A stretch of 64,000 nucleotides of DNA from Nemertoderma westbladi (GCA_032718475.1 JAUCBJ010000608.1:1-64000); one strand, 5' to 3'. Counted from the stretch's first letter, positions 34,501 to 44,859 are shown. The notes: generated by a model from the sequence alone, not told the origin. Numbers and translations are program-made.

Positions 34501-34656
34501 ACTACTAACCTCGTTATCTCTCTCCCCGTACCAGTAACAGAGCCCCACTACTACTAACCTCGTTCTCTCTCTCCCCGTACCAGTAACAGAGCCCCACTAC
34601 TACTAACCTCATTCTCTCTGTCCCCGTACCGGTAACAGTGCCCCACTACTACTAAC
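31501..34656 (-). repeat. ~50-bp minisatellite repeating a 5' splice site at the GPCR TM7 exon, ~63 copies
   Basis: On the GPCR sense strand every unit reads GAACGAG|GTTAGTAGTAGTGG and then GGGCTCTGTTAC, GGTACGGGGAG and a GA-rich stretch. The TM7 exon itself ends ATCCGAG|GTTAGTAGTAGTGG, so its donor is the first of the series. Units are 47-51 bases, varying in the number of GA pairs. On the plus strand the same unit looks like an acceptor: CTACTAAC, a pyrimidine tract, then CAG. Spurious frames (VSSSGALLPV) arise on the minus strand. Confidence 0.93.
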
Positions 34657-34775
34657 CTCGGATCATTGCCAATATGTGACTTCGATAGTTGTCATTGAGA
34701 AATATGTAAGTTAGAGTGTCGACAGTAGAATTACTCATGGCTAGCCCCTCCACCACATAGTAGGTTTGTACGCTC
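34657..34775 (-). CDS. GPCR exon with TM7
   Basis: After the TGTTCTAG acceptor, one base completes Arg and then 39 codons read SVQTYYVVEGLAMSN, STVDTLTYIFLNDNYRSHI and LAMIR. This matches TM7 and helix 8 of class A receptors; the NPxxY motif appears as DTLTY, with Asp for Asn and Thr for Pro. The phase fits the TM6 exon. The donor ATCCGAG|GTTAGT (phase 1) opens the 50-bp array. Confidence 0.85.
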
Positions 34776-35152
34776 CTAGAACAATACAGAACATAGCATT
34801 ATCTATGACATTTCCAATGACATTTTCAGTTTTATTTATTAAGCAATGAAATTTATTATTTTGCAATTCTGTACGTGTGAGGGGATATTATTGTTCTAAT
34901 CGACAATAATTGTTTTAAGGTGAAATACATACTGTATATATAAGGCATACCTACAGTAGTTGAGCCATTACATATTACTTGACACGCTGTAATGCACGCA
35001 TTGCATCTAGGATTCCCCTGGTAGTTGTACAAAATGCTTCATATGTTCTCTATCTACAGTATCATCAGAATAGTAGGCCTACACTGTTAATTACAATATA
35101 ATTATTATTATGTATTTTTATTGATCAACAAACATATTTTCAGTTTTCTCAC

Positions 35153-35318
35153 CGTTTGCGTTCAGTTAACGGAGAATCAGCGACATTTGCGTAGAATGCG
35201 TAGAAATAATAGGGACCCCAGAGAATCGCGAAAGCTGAACACAAAATCAGGAATAAACGCACCATTCGCTGTTTGGATTTCAACGCCTGTTTCGCTTGGT
35301 TGGCTGTCAATCGTTGGT
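35153..35318 (-). CDS. GPCR exon with TM6
   Basis: It reads DQRLTANQAKQALKSKQRMV and then RLFLILCSAFAILWGPYYFY. This is the third intracellular loop and TM6; the CWxP motif appears as LWGP. The acceptor is TTTTCATCAATTAG, and the donor AAACG|GTGAGA is in phase 2. It lies 602 bases downstream of the TM5 exon in transcription order. Confidence 0.88.
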
Positions 35319-35920
35319 CTAATTGATGAAAATTTCAAAAAGTGTTTCATAAGTTACAGAACAATACATACTCATATTTGAATAGCAAACACACACGGTT
35401 CCACACCTGTCTGTACTTTTACACGTAGCCAAAAAGTACCAGTATTTACCAGAAAATGGGGCAAATTCTGTTCAATTTAGATTTAAGAGAGGTAACATCC
35501 ATCTGTTTATAATTAAAATTTATATAAACGAGATAAGTGTAAAGCAAAAATTAAAATAAAATTAGTTCTTAGTTAATTCCATTTACCGGTACTACCACTT
35601 GCTTACCGGTACCACTTGCTTACAGGTACCATTTGATTTGCTTACCGGTACCACTTGCTTACCGGTAGGCCTACCATTGCTTGATAAAGGAACCCGTAAG
35701 GGTTTTCAAATATTACAATAATTTCATTTGTATTTTTGCTTTAACGTTATCCCGTTTATATAAATTTAAATTATGTTCAATTTGTTTGGAGTTTATATAA
35801 ACTGTACTTTCAATATTATAGGCCTATAATAGTCACATGCACCATAATACAAAATTTACATGATTTTTTATATTTCCTTTCCATATTATATTCCTTATAA
35901 TGATAAAGTAAGTATTTTAC

Positions 35921-36089
35921 CTGGAAACTTTTTGTCTCTTATCCAAAGTGTGTAACCAATCACCGAGTAACATACAATCATTAAAACCAGTGGAATTATG
36001 TATTGTAGAACAAAGAGACTGGTTTCGTATATGAACAAGGATTTCGGCCTTGGCCAGACCTCTGCACACACTGTGAAGTTTCTATCATT
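35921..36089 (-). CDS. GPCR exon with ECL2 and TM5
   Basis: It reads NDRNFTVCAEVWPRPKSLF, then YETSLFVLQYIIPLVLMIVC and YSVIGYTLWIRDKKFP. The CxExWP of extracellular loop 2 and the QYxxPLxxxxxxYxxIxxxLW pattern of TM5 are typical of neuropeptide receptors (NPY/QRFP/tachykinin-like). The acceptor is CTTTTCAG; the donor FP|GTAAAA is in phase 1. Confidence 0.92.
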
Positions 36090-36778
36090 CTGAAAAGTTA
36101 AATTTAGAAAAATTTAGATAAAACAAGAATTAAATAGTTAGAGACTTTAATAATCTTAAATAGTTACTTTTTTTGTTCGAATATATGATTTTGTTCCCCA
36201 AAATTCGGGAGAAAAAGTAGTACTTTTTCCCTAGGGAAATAAGTAACACATACAGTAGGATTGCGTTTATATTACATTTTTCCCTGTGAAAAAAGTAAAT
36301 TCAAATATTTTTGGTGGAATTTCTTAAATTTTATTTTATGTATTGAAAGAGCATCGAAGTAGAAAAGGTAATTTGAGCTAATTCCATACACACATTCAAA
36401 TAAAACCTACTTTTTTCCCATATAATAAATATTAAATTATTACTTCCAAAACATCGGATTCATAATTTGTACAAAGTATTAATGGCTTTGAGGATGTGGA
36501 ATATGTTGCTAATAGACTATTTTGAATTTTTTAATATTCGTTTGGCATTTGTACTAAAACTAAAATTAACTGTAATTTTTTTTTAATTTTAATTTTACTA
36601 AAAACAAAAATGTACATTGAAATCATTAATAATTGTCTTTTTTCAGAACATTGAAGAAATCACCCTTAACCCACCGCTTGTTATGGAACTGGCTGGGACT
36701 TTGTTGTAGCGGGTACCGGTAAGTATGCCTAAGGATGTAACTACAATAAATTACTGGTACCCTTTGGAGACGACTTAC

Positions 36779-36908
36779 AGTGATTAGGTTTGTATGCGAA
36801 ATGACAGGACAGGCAAGTGCAGCTGAAAATATCCATATCAGTGCCAAGATCAGACAGACTCCTGCCCGTGGTATTCTCTGTTTCATTGGCCACATTGTAA
36901 TGTATAAC
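36779..36908 (-). CDS. GPCR exon with ICL2 and TM4 (5' exons not found)
   Basis: After TTTTCTTACAG the exon reads LYITMWPMKQRIPRAG and then VCLILALIWIFSAALACPVI. The first base completes a split Arg codon of the DRY/ERL-type motif; the Pro seven residues on fits the [DE]R-x6-P pattern. TM4 with its Trp follows, ending HTNLIT in phase 0 at ACT|GTAAGT. TM1-TM3 exons were looked for up to about 39.6 kb and in part beyond, but not found. They may lie past the gypsy insertion or outside the window. The receptor would sit in the plasma membrane and bind a peptide; its ligand is unknown. Confidence 0.88.
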
Positions 36909-37420
36909 CTGTAAGAAAATAATTAATTGGTATACTAAAATTATCATTGGTTTAACTACGACAGACGGAGTCCACCACCAACTCTTACAATTTGACATTT
37001 ACAATACAGAAGTGTAAAATAAGAGCTATGGAGGTAAAACCTATTTGAGTGATTGATTTGTTTTAATTCCGGTACAAAGCTAATGGAAGTCTATGATCAA
37101 GACTGTCGTCCATGATCATGAACCAAAGATATGTTCACGGTTTGCGGCCTACATGCAGCACAATGAAGTTGAGCGTAGTGGAATTAATTTTATTGAGGGA
37201 AAAGGACGGTATGTTTGCCATGTAGACTTGAATGGGGAAGGTTGATATGATGAGTGATAATTCCTTACCCTGGCAGTAATAGACACATATAATAAGATTA
37301 TATATGTACATTATAATAGGAATACGGCAAGCTTGAATAGATCAATGTCAAGCCACTCTACTACATAACCAATAGAATTGTTCAAGAATTCAAATAGAAA
37401 TCCATTGGTTCCACTATTAG
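36909..37420. other. Non-coding upstream of the TM4 exon
   Basis: Probably an intron of the GPCR. No TM1-TM3 sequence is recognisable. Confidence 0.4.
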
Positions 37421-37650
37421 GAATTTAGAATCATTTTATTACTGTCTGTTAAGTGAGATGTATACTATCAATGTGAGATGCGTTTGATCCAGATAGATCA
37501 GTACAATAATCATATATCTAACCGGTAGGTATTTGGAATCATTTTATTAGTGTCTGTTAAGTGATGAGATGGTATACTATCAATGAGCGATGCGTTTGGT
37601 CGAGATATATCAGTATAATAATCATATATCTAACCGGTAGGTGTACAGGA
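37421..37650 (+). repeat. Direct repeat of ~115 bp, partly recurring beside the gypsy element
   Basis: Two adjacent copies (37421-37535 and 37539-37650) share AATCATTTTATTA, GTCTGTTAAGTG and ATAATCATATATCTAACCGG. Part of the unit recurs at about 39245-39356 and continues past the gypsy insertion as TATAAAGGGATTACACA (from 44632), as at 37682-37701. They could be remnants of LTRs of the decayed gypsy element between them. Confidence 0.6.
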
Positions 37651-37782
37651 TAAGCACGTACATATGGTGTATTTCACATACGGTATTATAAAGGGATTAC
37701 ACAAACACCTTCGGTGGGGGGTGGTGGGTGGTGGTTATGAGTTTGGTGCGTTTATGAACGTTTTATAAAACGTCAATAGTAG

Positions 37783-38460
37783 CTATTTGCGTAGCCTTAG
37801 GGGCAGTCGGATGGTTCTCCCCAAATGGGTGTGGATAACGCTTGGGGGCGCCACGTGTGGGGTAGGTGTCGGTGACTGCACATGGGCTGGCGCCAGTGGG
37901 GTGCGACTGACAGCCTCACTCCAAGTAGCCGCAATGGCGTCGAGTTGGTGGAAGGTTTTACGCCACTTCTCATCGACGACGCGACGCAGTGAAGTGGACG
38001 GGGAGGGAATCGTGGATGTTGTGGCCATAAAGCAGTTTGGCGGGTGAGTGTCCACCGTAATGTGGGGTGTTATGGAATGCGAGTATCCCCTGCGCTATCC
38101 TGCCTGAATCGAGTTTGCACGCGGCACGACCATTGGTGCGTTGGAGGTGGGGGCTGGATGGTTCCAGGTGACGCCCCACTGCTGGAGAAATTGTTTTACC
38201 TCCTCTGAAACGAGTTGTGTTCCTCCGTCTGAGTGGAAGATGGTAGGCACAGATGTGGTGTGCAACAGCTGTCGTAGGCAGATCATGATGGGGGTCGACG
38301 TTGTGTTTGAGTTCAGGAGGAATAACGTCAGCCATCTGGTGAACTCATCAGTGACAATGAGGTAGTGGATCTGTTCGACCTGGACGAGGTCGGCATGGAC
38401 GTGTCAGAATGGGCGAGTCGCGTCGGTGTTGCGTTGCAGTGGTTCCACCATGTGGGATGG
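37783..38460 (-). pseudogene. Decayed Ty3/gypsy integrase fragment
   Basis: Minus-strand frames encode HADLVQVEQIHYLIVTDEFT, then IFHSDGGTQLVSEEVKQFLQ, and after frameshifts RIAQGILAFHNTPHYGG with SPAKLLYGH. These are the integrase core (DDE region) and the C-terminal part of a gypsy pol distinct from the intact element at 39357. Several frameshifts break it. Confidence 0.85.
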
Positions 38461-38679
38461 GAGGGTTGTCTGTTAAGATTGGCACTGCTCTGCTTTTTAA
38501 TAAATATTATAAAAGAAGTGCTAGCTATAAATTTTGATAAATATTATAAATATTGTTAAATATTATATTAGAACACGTATAAGCTACCAAATGTTGATAA
38601 ATATTGTTGTTCTAGAACATTTTTAGTAAAAAAAATTATCATACAACCCTTATTTAAAAAAATTGTTAATATCGATATT

Positions 38680-39238
38680 TTTACTCTCGATATTTTTCAA
38701 CATTCTATATTTTTTTCAACACTCGATATTTTTACTCTCGATATTTTTCAACACTCGATATTTTTCAACACTCGATATTTTTCAACATTCGATATTTTTA
38801 CTCTCGATATTTTTCAACACTCGATATTTTTACTCTCGATATTTTTCAACACTCGATATTTTTACTCTCGATATTTTTACTCTCAATATTTTTACTCTCG
38901 ATATTTTTCAACACTCGATATTTTTACTCTCGATATTTTTCAACACTCGATATTTTTACTCTCGATATTTTTCAACACTCGATATTTTTACTCTCGATAT
39001 TTTTCAACACTCGATATTTTTACTCTCGATATTTTTCAACACTCGATATTTTTACTCTCTATATTTTTACTCTCGATATTTTTCAACACTCGGTATTTTT
39101 ACTCTCGATATTTTTACCCTCGATATTTTTACTCTCGATATTTTTTGAACTCTCGATATTATCGTTATTTTTCAACACTCGATGTTTTTACTCGCGTTAT
39201 TTTTACTCTCGATATTTTTCATGTCTCGATATTTTTCA
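38680..39238 (-). repeat. TCGATATTTTT minisatellite, inverted relative to 29690-30112
   Basis: Units TCGATATTTTTACTC and TCGATATTTTTCAACAC alternate over ~560 bases. They are the reverse complement of the units at 29690-30112. The plus strand is open as a Phe/Ile/Leu-rich frame only because of the repeat. Confidence 0.92.
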
Positions 39239-39356
39239 ATATAACCAAATGTGCAATGCGTTTGGTCCAGATAGAGCAGTATAATAATCATAGATCTATA
39301 TCTAACCAGTAGGTGTCCATTTTAAGCACGTACCACGGTTAATTACATATGCAGTA

Positions 39357-39576
39357 TGGTATAAAATGAGTTTAATAATGTGGTATTATATAATAATAAT
39401 ATAATGTATAAAATATAAACGCAATGTCAATGAATCTAAGGTACACATTGCATAATATACATGGATGTAATAGCCCTCCACCATCTGCTTAATCCCACTA
39501 TGCAAACAATGAATACATACATTGTGATGAGGTGCTTTACACTAATATTGATGCGGCATTATTGCATACTACACCA
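39357..39576 (-). repeat. 3' LTR of the gypsy element
   Basis: 220 bases, starting TGGTATAAAATGAG on the plus strand and ending in CTACACCA. It looks identical to the 5' LTR. Confidence 0.95.
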
Positions 39577-39662
39577 TGCCCCCCTTAAGTCTTTTTAGTT
39601 CGATATGAGCCCATTCCCCTATGAGTCCTTTAGTATCAATATCGTTTGTGAGTCATATATAT

Positions 39663-42600
39663 TCATAACATTAGTCTATCGGGTTTTTTTTTATCACGCT
39701 TGCTGCGTCTTACATAAGTCCAAACGCCATCACCGTCGATGTCATCATGATCATTGTCGCTGTATTGCTTCTGATCGTGATCTATACTATTACCACCTTG
39801 TTGGACTACTTCCTCCTTGTTCTCTGGTTCTCTGTGGTTTTCTGGTTCTCCATCACTAAGAAGGCGAAGGAAGCGGCGGTTTCTCCAGTACTCTCGTCCA
39901 TTGTCAGCAGCAATTAGGTAACTGCGGTTCCTTGAACAATCCTTGATAATAGTACCTTTCAGGTCCCATTTCTTCGTCTGGTGGTGCTGAATTCTGACTC
40001 GGTCTCCTTGTGTGAAATTGGTTATTTCACGAGTACCTCTGTCATACAATTCCTTTGAGATTATCTGATTATGTGCGGCTTTAACATCGGCAAATTGTAT
40101 ATCATGTTCATCTGCATTTTTGAATGATGTTGCAGACGTTGTCAACTTACTTCTCAACTGCCTTCCTATGACCCGCTGAGCCGGGCTGAGACCATCGGCA
40201 CGGGGTGTGTTTCTGTATTCCAGTAACGCGTTTGCGAATTCATCTGTCGAAATGTCGCCCTTTGGACATACCTTTACAACCAAATCTTTGATACATATTA
40301 CTGCCGCTTCTGCGTATCCATTGGATTCATGGTTGTATGGTGAAGATGGTTGATGGTTAATTCCCCATTCTTGACAAAAGTTTTTAAATTCAGTTCTAAA
40401 TTGTGGCCCCCCATCCGTTGTGAGCCTATCAGGAATGCCCATATTTGTAAACCAAACTCTGAATTTCTTCTTAGTAGTATAGGTGTCAACCCCACCGTGC
40501 CCACATTCGAAAACATCAGGCCATCCTGAGTATTTATCGGTGATAACTAGATATTCTTTAGCAGCATGGGCGAAGAAATCAGCCGCTATTGATTCACCAG
40601 GCCTTGTGGGTCGCACATCAGCCATCATAGGTTCCTTCCGATTACTAGCTTTATGGACCTCGCACTCATTACACTCCGAAACTAATGTCCCTATGTCATT
40701 GCTGATCCCAGGCCAAAAGACGCACATCCGTGCCCTTCTGAGGGCTCTGTCACGCCCTTGGTGTGCTGCATGCAATTCTTTTAAAACAACTTTACGCATG
40801 GCTACGGGTATAACAATGCGATTCTCTGCATACATGACCACATTGTCAACAATTGATAGCCCATAACGAAAATTCCAATATGGTCTTAACATTTCACTAA
40901 CCATGTGTTTGGTGGGTGGAAATCCTGAAGCGATTAGCTTACGAAGTTCAAAATAAGCTGGGTCACGATTTGCCTCTTGTTTAACCTTTTCCCAGCCTAC
41001 ACCCTTGGTGTTTGTCGTGGGTGGACAGACATTTACTGTATTAAGGCTGTGTGCTGCGCTTAACAATGAGGTGTGAGCGAACTCTTCTATTTCGGTCTCA
41101 CCTTGTTCATCTTCTGTCGTTGGATGTGAAACTGGGAACCTAGAAAATGTGTCTACTACTGTATGTGTAATTCCTTGTCTCCATATAGCAGAAGGTCTGT
41201 AGCAGGCAAGCTTTTCTTTTAAACGAATGATTCGTGGTGTCTCGATTTGGTCTAATGTTTTTCCATTGATGATGGATATGAGAGGTTTATGGTCTACAAT
41301 GAGCTCAAAATGAGCCCCCTGAAGAAATAATTTGCTCTTGTGAGTGGCCCATACTACGCCAAGGAGTTCTATTTCAGTAGCTGAGTATCTCGATTCAGTT
41401 GTCGTCAATGTTCTAGAACCGCACTGCAGTAGCTTCCATATACCTGCTTTGTCTTGTTGCCATAGTGCAAATCCTAGACCTTTTGATTGGGCTGCATCGG
41501 TTTCTAACCGTAGTGGAGCATCAGGTATGAAGTTAGTGAGTACTCTAGGGGACATAAGGATCTCTATTATTGATTTAAAAGCCTTTCTTTGGTCTGCTTC
41601 CCATATAAACCGGGTCTTATGCGAGGTTAGAGCCATAAGAGGTTTTGCTGCTTGTGCCAAGTCTGGTGTGAAGGCCTGAAATTGTTGGATAAGGCCACAG
41701 AATGATCTCACATCAGTTGTTGACTTCGGCTCTGGGAAGTTTCTGAGTGCACTTGTCAGGGAAGGGTTAACACTATAACCATTTTGGTTGACAACATAAC
41801 CGCACCATTCTACTTCAGGTTTCCCAAACATGAATTTGCGCTTACTAAGCGTTATACCATTGTCATTAAAACGTTGTAAGATAGAACGCACCCTCCGTTC
41901 ATGATCATCTATGTTGGTGTCATATACGATGACATCTTCAACCACCTTCTTAAAATTATCAACGCCTTCCATGGCAGTGTCGCCTCTGCTATCGTGCTCA
42001 TCACCGGCGCTAGACAATCCCATGGGGTTTCTGAGAAATTGTTCTCTGCCCCATGGTGTGATAAAAGTAGTCATATCTCGTGCACTATCAGTAAGCGGAA
42101 CTTGCCAATACCCATGTCGTGAATCCATTGTAGTAAAAATAGTCATACCATTAGGAATTTTGGCTACTTCATTTTTGGGTACTTTCGATGGGTGCACTGG
42201 CCTTTTTACATACTTATTCAAAGCTGTGAAATCTACTGTTATTCTTGGCTCTGATGAGTTCTTTTTAGGTGTTACCACCATTGGATGTATCCAATTGGTG
42301 ACCTCTGTTATTGGTACCTTCCTCGTGATGCCGTTTCTCCTCATCTTTTCCAGCGTTTCTTTCACCTTATCCTCCCAATGGATGGGAACGTTATATGGTT
42401 TACATTTTTTTACTGGAATTGCCCCATCTTCTAATATAATATCCATAGGCGGCCCACTCATGGGTCTCAGTGGACCTTCATCCGCGAAAACGTCTGGGAA
42501 ATCATGTATGAGTGCTTCCTTCATAGCAGTTACCCTTTGTTTCATTGCATCATCTTTACTGTTATTATTGGAATCTGACTCCGTGGCTGTCTTCACATTA

Positions 42601-44306
42601 TTGCCTGACGCCATAGGTATCAATGACAACGAAGACACACTTGCTTTACAACTGCCATCACATCTGGCTTGTGGCCATCCTTGAGGTATGAGGCCTAGAA
42701 TAACGCACCCTTCATAACTTAATATTGGATTATTTGTATAATCCAGCACATGTGCCTTGCATTGGTATTCTTTCACACCAAGTCTCAGTGTAAGCTTAAC
42801 CTTTCCATGAGACTCTAACGGCTTTGCATCTGGGCCGATAAGCGTATCGCTATCGGGAATCATCATAAGCCCCCCAGCATCATTATTTCCCAATTCGGCG
42901 AGATCTTGAAGGCTGATAGCATTGCGTTTTGCTCCTGTGTCTGCTAACCATTGTCTGCTACCACTGCGTCTGCTATTTTCGGTATTGGTTGTGTATAGTG
43001 TGATGAGCTTAGTCTCATTATTATCGTAAACAGTAGATATTTCGATGCTTTTAACGTCAATACTGTTAACCGGTTGCCTACTGGCCGGTTTTTTATTGAC
43101 ACGACACATCTTTATAAGATGGCCCCTTTTGCCGCAGTTAAAACAATCAACATTTTTTGCGAAACATTTATCTTTACCATGTGGACGTCCGCAATTCTGA
43201 CATGAAATGCCAGGAGAGTCCCTTACAATCTGCTGCATTTGTGATTTGTATGCCGATCTTTTGACTGCACATAACAATTCCCCATTCACTTTTTCGGTAT
43301 CTGAAATAGACATAGAAGCTACTGGATTATATAACACGCCTGGCTTCTCTAGCGCCATATCTACAGACTGACTAGTCTCGAGTGCTCTGGTTGTCGCGAG
43401 AACATCTGCCATTGTTAGACAGTTCATTGGTGTCTTGAGCACCTCTTGGCGAAGTTTAGACTCTCTTAGGCTTGCCATGAATTGTGTTAATAGGCGATCA
43501 TGTCGATGTATGTCAGCTTTATCACATATTTCTTTTACATCGCACGCCCTATCTAGAGCTTGAAGCGCCATGTAAAACTGTGTTATGTTTTCACCTGGCT
43601 GTTGCTTTCTCTGCACGAAAGCAACTCTATCTAATAACTCATGTCGTTCACCACGTAGATAATTACGCATGCATTTCAGGATATAATTGGTGTCGTCACG
43701 TGGCCCTATCACAATTATACCTTCAGCCCATAGCTTTGTCCACTCAGGGTCCAAAGCCGACCTTAAGACTCCCCTCCGGGCGTCTATGTCTGCATCATTT
43801 AACCTGGTGCCTGCGGCGAAGTCATGCCATCGCTGTTGCCAGTCCTCGAAATCGGTCAATGTGAGACCTGCTGGTGATCTTAGGACAGGGGTGTCCATCT
43901 GGCGGGGTCTTGGCTTACCCATTACTTGTGCGGCACTCGTCATTGGTAGGCGAGCCTTTAGCTCTTCCCGCTTGTTACCGATGTACTTCTGGAAGTATAT
44001 TGTTAGTTTTTGTAAGTTTGTTACATACCTTTCAGTGGCGTCATCCTCTTGTTCATCAAGACCGACGATTTCGTCATGACATGCGGCATACCTTTCAACA
44101 GCCTTCAAGAAAAGGTTAAGTGCAGTATCTAGCGCTTCCACTTCAACATTTCCTTGTCTGTCGTGGTCTAAGTCTTCAAAGGCAGTAATCTCAGACCGTA
44201 ATACAGCTTCTGTTCGTGTACAGTTACTTTTGTACCCTCTTCTACTGGCCTTTAACCTTCTCAGCTCATCTTCTGTGCCGTCAGTTGACATGATTACTAA
44301 TGCCAC
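39663..44306 (-). CDS. Gypsy Gag-Pol polyprotein, single 1,547-residue ORF
   Basis: Gag occupies about residues 1-360. Two zinc knuckles follow (about 365-405: CQNCGRPHGKDKC, CFNCGKRGHLIKMC). The protease has WLADTGA near 450. The reverse transcriptase runs about 620-850, with RITVDFTALNKY and GYWQVPL. RNase H has RLETDAAQS near 935. The integrase has an HHCC finger (HAAH...CNEC, about 1180-1215) and a DDE core (ADFF, TDGGPQF, GYAEAAV, about 1240-1335). The frame is intact from 44306. One oddity: the RT catalytic motif, normally xxDD, reads VVED (codon 41937-41939), replacing the first catalytic Asp with Glu, which should cripple RT. Confidence 0.95.
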   Translation of the reverse strand: MALVIMSTDGTEDELRRLKASRRGYKSNCTRTEAVLRSEITAFEDLDHDRQGNVEVEALDTALNLFLKAVERYAACHDEIVGLDEQEDDATERYVTNLQKLTIYFQKYIGNKREELKARLPMTSAAQVMGKPRPRQMDTPVLRSPAGLTLTDFEDWQQRWHDFAAGTRLNDADIDARRGVLRSALDPEWTKLWAEGIIVIGPRDDTNYILKCMRNYLRGERHELLDRVAFVQRKQQPGENITQFYMALQALDRACDVKEICDKADIHRHDRLLTQFMASLRESKLRQEVLKTPMNCLTMADVLATTRALETSQSVDMALEKPGVLYNPVASMSISDTEKVNGELLCAVKRSAYKSQMQQIVRDSPGISCQNCGRPHGKDKCFAKNVDCFNCGKRGHLIKMCRVNKKPASRQPVNSIDVKSIEISTVYDNNETKLITLYTTNTENSRRSGSRQWLADTGAKRNAISLQDLAELGNNDAGGLMMIPDSDTLIGPDAKPLESHGKVKLTLRLGVKEYQCKAHVLDYTNNPILSYEGCVILGLIPQGWPQARCDGSCKASVSSLSLIPMASGNNVKTATESDSNNNSKDDAMKQRVTAMKEALIHDFPDVFADEGPLRPMSGPPMDIILEDGAIPVKKCKPYNVPIHWEDKVKETLEKMRRNGITRKVPITEVTNWIHPMVVTPKKNSSEPRITVDFTALNKYVKRPVHPSKVPKNEVAKIPNGMTIFTTMDSRHGYWQVPLTDSARDMTTFITPWGREQFLRNPMGLSSAGDEHDSRGDTAMEGVDNFKKVVEDVIVYDTNIDDHERRVRSILQRFNDNGITLSKRKFMFGKPEVEWCGYVVNQNGYSVNPSLTSALRNFPEPKSTTDVRSFCGLIQQFQAFTPDLAQAAKPLMALTSHKTRFIWEADQRKAFKSIIEILMSPRVLTNFIPDAPLRLETDAAQSKGLGFALWQQDKAGIWKLLQCGSRTLTTTESRYSATEIELLGVVWATHKSKLFLQGAHFELIVDHKPLISIINGKTLDQIETPRIIRLKEKLACYRPSAIWRQGITHTVVDTFSRFPVSHPTTEDEQGETEIEEFAHTSLLSAAHSLNTVNVCPPTTNTKGVGWEKVKQEANRDPAYFELRKLIASGFPPTKHMVSEMLRPYWNFRYGLSIVDNVVMYAENRIVIPVAMRKVVLKELHAAHQGRDRALRRARMCVFWPGISNDIGTLVSECNECEVHKASNRKEPMMADVRPTRPGESIAADFFAHAAKEYLVITDKYSGWPDVFECGHGGVDTYTTKKKFRVWFTNMGIPDRLTTDGGPQFRTEFKNFCQEWGINHQPSSPYNHESNGYAEAAVICIKDLVVKVCPKGDISTDEFANALLEYRNTPRADGLSPAQRVIGRQLRSKLTTSATSFKNADEHDIQFADVKAAHNQIISKELYDRGTREITNFTQGDRVRIQHHQTKKWDLKGTIIKDCSRNRSYLIAADNGREYWRNRRFLRLLSDGEPENHREPENKEEVVQQGGNSIDHDQKQYSDNDHDDIDGDGVWTYVRRSKRDKKKPDRLML

Positions 44307-44408
44307 ATAAGTAACACAGATTTATTTTAACATTTCAAACTTACATTAATAATGAAAATTATTGAAAAATTCAAACTTATATAAAATTGCTTAAACACAA
44401 CTGCGCCA

Positions 44409-44628
44409 TGGTATAAAATGAGTTTAATAATGTGGTATTATATAATAATAATATAATGTATAAAATATAAACGCAATGTCAATGAATCTAAGGTACACAT
44501 TGCATAATATACATGGATGTAATAGCCCTCCACCATCTGCTTAATCCCACTATGCAAACAATGAATACATACATTGTGATGAGGTGCTTTACACTAATAT
44601 TGATGCGGCATTATTGCATACTACACCA
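44409..44628 (-). repeat. 5' LTR of the gypsy element
   Basis: 220 bases, the partner of 39357-39576. It is followed on the plus strand by the CAGTA target duplication. Confidence 0.95.
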
Positions 44629-44859
44629 CAGTATAAAGGGATTACACACTATCCTACTTACTTTTACAATAAACAACCCCAAAAGCTGGAATTATGTGCA
44701 AATTTAATTTCTAGAACTTTCATGTCACAACACCCTAATTTATTCGTATACTCATTATTAAGTGTGAGCTCCATGTGAACGATCACGAACATGTGAATGT
44801 CTGGGTGTCATTCATTGGTATACGCCGATGACTACTACTACTACTAGGATCGGCATGCC

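Larger units (their letters stand above)
39357..44628 (-). mobile_element. Full-length Ty3/gypsy LTR retrotransposon
   Basis: Two 220-bp LTRs at 39357-39576 and 44409-44628 appear identical and have TG...CA ends. A perfect 5-bp duplication, CAGTA, lies at 39352-39356 and 44629-44633. In minus-strand sense, the primer-binding site TGGCGCAGTTG abuts the 5' LTR (44398-44408) and a polypurine tract AAGGGGGG precedes the 3' LTR (about 39578-39586). One long gag-pol ORF lies between. Identical LTRs imply a very recent insertion. Confidence 0.96.

Noticed and set aside
31501-34548. Repeated minus-strand frames with VSSSGALLPV and similar
   Set aside because: By-products of the ~50-bp satellite in the GPCR intron; they do not persist across units of different length.
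38663-39148. 161-codon Phe/Ile-rich ORF
   Set aside because: Translation of the TCGATATTTTT minisatellite.
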